From NCBI GenBank assembly GCA_018398765.1, contig JAHBMJ010001909.1:1-16101 (forward strand): a DNA stretch of 16,101 nucleotides, written 5' to 3'. Below, one piece after another: positions 15,001 to 16,101 of the stretch (positions are counted from its first letter, which is position 1; each line of letters starts with the position of its first letter). Made by a program: the position numbers and the translations under genes. Under the pieces are notes generated by a model. That model saw nothing but the letters and a program-made list of their open reading frames with translations. It was not told the DNA's origin and ran no database searches. Source of the DNA: Chromera velia (taxonomy: Eukaryota; Sar; Chromeraceae).

Positions 15001-16101
15001 AACTGCGGTGCAAACAGAGAGGCCAACAACCACCAGGAAACTACTGACTGACCCCACACCCGGCCCCGCAGCTGCGAAGTGTCTCGCAGGGGGTGGAGGG
15101 AGAATTGCCATTTCTGTGACAGAGACGATATCGGACTCGCTCCTGCGTGACTACTCCATAGCAGCATCAGGAGGCTGTTCTCCTGTTGACGATTCGAACC
15201 GTTTGGAGTTTGTGTCAGCCTCCAGTGGGGGCGGCAGTTTGGAGTGTCGGTGCGGGGGGGGGGGCACTGTGTACATTGAGGAGCAAGAGCCTGGAAAGTA
15301 CAGAAAGAGACAGAGACTTTTTGTCTTCAATCGCCCTCTTGCCACGATGGCAGCCGCAGTTGCACGTCGCGACGTTCCTTCAGACACATCCGATGAGCTG
15401 CCGAAGCCAAAAGGGGGGGAACCGAGCACTGCGGTAGATGGGGGGGACTCAGGAGACACGGGGGAGAAAAAGGATGATGCCCCTCAAGACGCACAGCAGC
15501 AGTCGGACACTGCGGGCGTTCCTGCAGACGCGGCGAGTGGAGTTTCTCCAGAGGAGACAGCAGAAGTCGAAGCCGCCGCAGTGGACGATTTGGCTCTCGC
15601 TGTGTCTGACGCTGTGCCGAAGATCCTCCCTCTTCAGGTTAGTTCCTCCAGTGCATGTATGGAAAGGTAGACTACACACAAGTGGACAACTCATGCCAGT
15701 CCCTTTTGATGGATGGCTTATGCCATTCTCATCATCATGATTCTTATTCCAGCGACTCTCTCTGTATTACTCCCTTCCCTGTCCTTCCTGTATGTGATTT
15801 CGTTTCCTTCAGGCCACTCCCGTGGAGTGGATGGATGCATTCATTTTCATACAGAATTCTTTTTTGTATTGTGTATGCATGCATTGTGTGTGCAGGTCAC
15901 CCCCGTGGAGTGGATGGAGGACAGCTCGATCGACCTCTTGATCGAGACTGCCGTGGTTGTGCCGACACTTGCAGCTGTCCCGACAGACGATGGGGGAAGG
16001 AAGCCGGGGCAGCAGGGGGACGGGTCGGGGACGGGGGCAGGAGACGGGACAGAGGGCGCAGAGGGGGGAGAAGAGGGTGGGGGGGAGGACCCCCCCCCCC
16101 C
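11315..16101 (+). CDS. Large secreted glycine-rich repeat protein, four exons seen, 3' end cut off
   Basis: Exons: 11315-11657, 12125-13817, 14263-15637 and 15896 to the window edge. Donors GTCAGC, GTCAGT and GTTAGT join acceptors TTCAG, TTGCAG and TGCAG with matching phases 1, 2 and 0; exons 1-3 give exactly 1137 codons, about 1205 with exon 4. The ATG has context ACAATGG. A signal peptide (residues 1-24, cleavage after VSA) leads into an acidic Ser/Pro/Glu-rich linker (to about 390). Gly-rich beta-strand units follow: ICAGGRIEF...GGLLVAKYANISADG (about 398-444), a Cys-rich part (about 498-563), GGRISID...GTISANG...GGSVRI (about 800-838), GGGGRIAIS (about 952) and GGGGTVYIE...LFVFN (about 1011-1032). 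Such ISANG/GGGGRIA/GTVYI units occur in large extracellular proteins of alveolates and stramenopiles. Seven sequons support the secretory route. Exact function unknown. Confidence 0.8.
11658..12124 (+). other. Intron 1 of the secreted-protein gene
   Basis: Donor CAG|GTCAGC follows codon 114 plus one base; acceptor 'cctttttcttcag' restores phase 1. The 11315 frame would hit a stop at 11680 without splicing. The intron is pyrimidine-rich, has several extra acceptor-like CAGs (about 11700-11885), so a small alternative exon cannot be excluded, and holds the GT/GA microsatellite. Confidence 0.75.
12023..12078 (+). repeat. (GT)n-(GA)n compound microsatellite
   Basis: About 34 bases of GT (one interruption) followed by about 22 of GA, ending 46 bases before the intron 1 acceptor. 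Open reading through it (C-V and R-E alternation) is an artefact. Confidence 0.9.
13818..14262 (+). other. Intron 2 of the secreted-protein gene
   Basis: Donor AGG|GTCAGT in phase 2; acceptor 'tgtgcttgcag' at 14261-14262 resumes one base before a codon. The nearer acceptor-like site at 14216-14217 has the same phase but meets TAA after five codons, so 14263 is preferred. Unspliced read-through would stop at 13995 after a hydrophobic stretch. Confidence 0.75.
15638..15895 (+). other. Intron 3 of the secreted-protein gene, with duplicated acceptor
   Basis: Donor CAG|GTTAGT follows a complete codon (phase 0). Two acceptors precede near-identical sequence: AG at 15811-15812 and AG at 15894-15895. 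Only the second keeps a long open frame (VTPVEWMEDSSIDLL...). TGCATGCA lies at 15876-15883, just before the used acceptor. Confidence 0.7.
15813..15835 (+). repeat. Duplicate of the start of exon 4, inside intron 3
   Basis: 21 of 23 bases equal 15896-15918; both would begin (A/V)TPVEWM after a CAG acceptor. They are 83 bp apart, so the frames differ downstream. Confidence 0.75.

Noticed and set aside
12748-15459. Long minus-strand frames (12748-13305, 13524-14147, 14210-15013, 15151-15459)
   Set aside because: They lie opposite exons and introns whose phases agree on the plus strand, and are P/S/L-rich mirror images of G/E/K-rich coding DNA.

Overview
The window looks like nuclear DNA of a protist alga, and nothing in it is bacterial. 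The evidence is a gene with three introns whose GT/AG boundaries and phases agree, a long intron-free ankyrin-repeat gene, roughly 7 kb of repeats, GA and GT microsatellites, and many runs of 7-10 G or C, including inside exons. Ankyrin genes built of near-identical 'TALM-AS--GHTEVV-LLL' units, glycine-rich secreted proteins, and abundant TGCATGCA (the core bound by some apicomplexan ApiAP2 factors) make a chromerid such as Chromera a reasonable guess. This is inference; no sequence here fixes the species.

Layout. 1-2130: a tandem repeat family with conserved hairpins. One copy is interrupted by a 729-bp element that has 16-bp terminal inverted repeats and 8-bp target-site duplications; an uninterrupted copy nearby shows the empty site. 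2149-3002: a polypurine stretch, a minisatellite of about six 60-61-bp units, then a GA-rich purine tract. 3003-4218: mostly AT-rich non-coding DNA with short direct repeats. 4219-5361: a decayed gene for a cysteine-rich repetitive protein, one reading frame broken by several single-base stops. 5898-6350: a long imperfect inverted repeat with arms of about 190-200 bp around a 60-nt loop. 6397-6530: a module shared with 2005-2125.

Gene-bearing half. An intronless ankyrin-repeat protein (605 aa, minus strand) lies at 7246-9063. An unrecognised 292-aa protein with a cysteine cluster at its C-terminus lies at 9770-10648 (plus), inside a 1.43-kb segment bounded by 30-bp inverted repeats, so it may belong to a mobile element. 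From 11315 to the window end runs a plus-strand gene of at least four exons. It encodes a large protein with a signal peptide, N-glycosylation sequons and glycine-rich beta-strand repeats (at least 1205 residues), and its 3' end is cut off.

There is no sign that the three intact genes share a pathway. The ankyrin gene is probably an intracellular protein-interaction scaffold and the last gene a secreted or surface protein. No tRNA, rRNA, CRISPR array or bacterial-type operon was seen.
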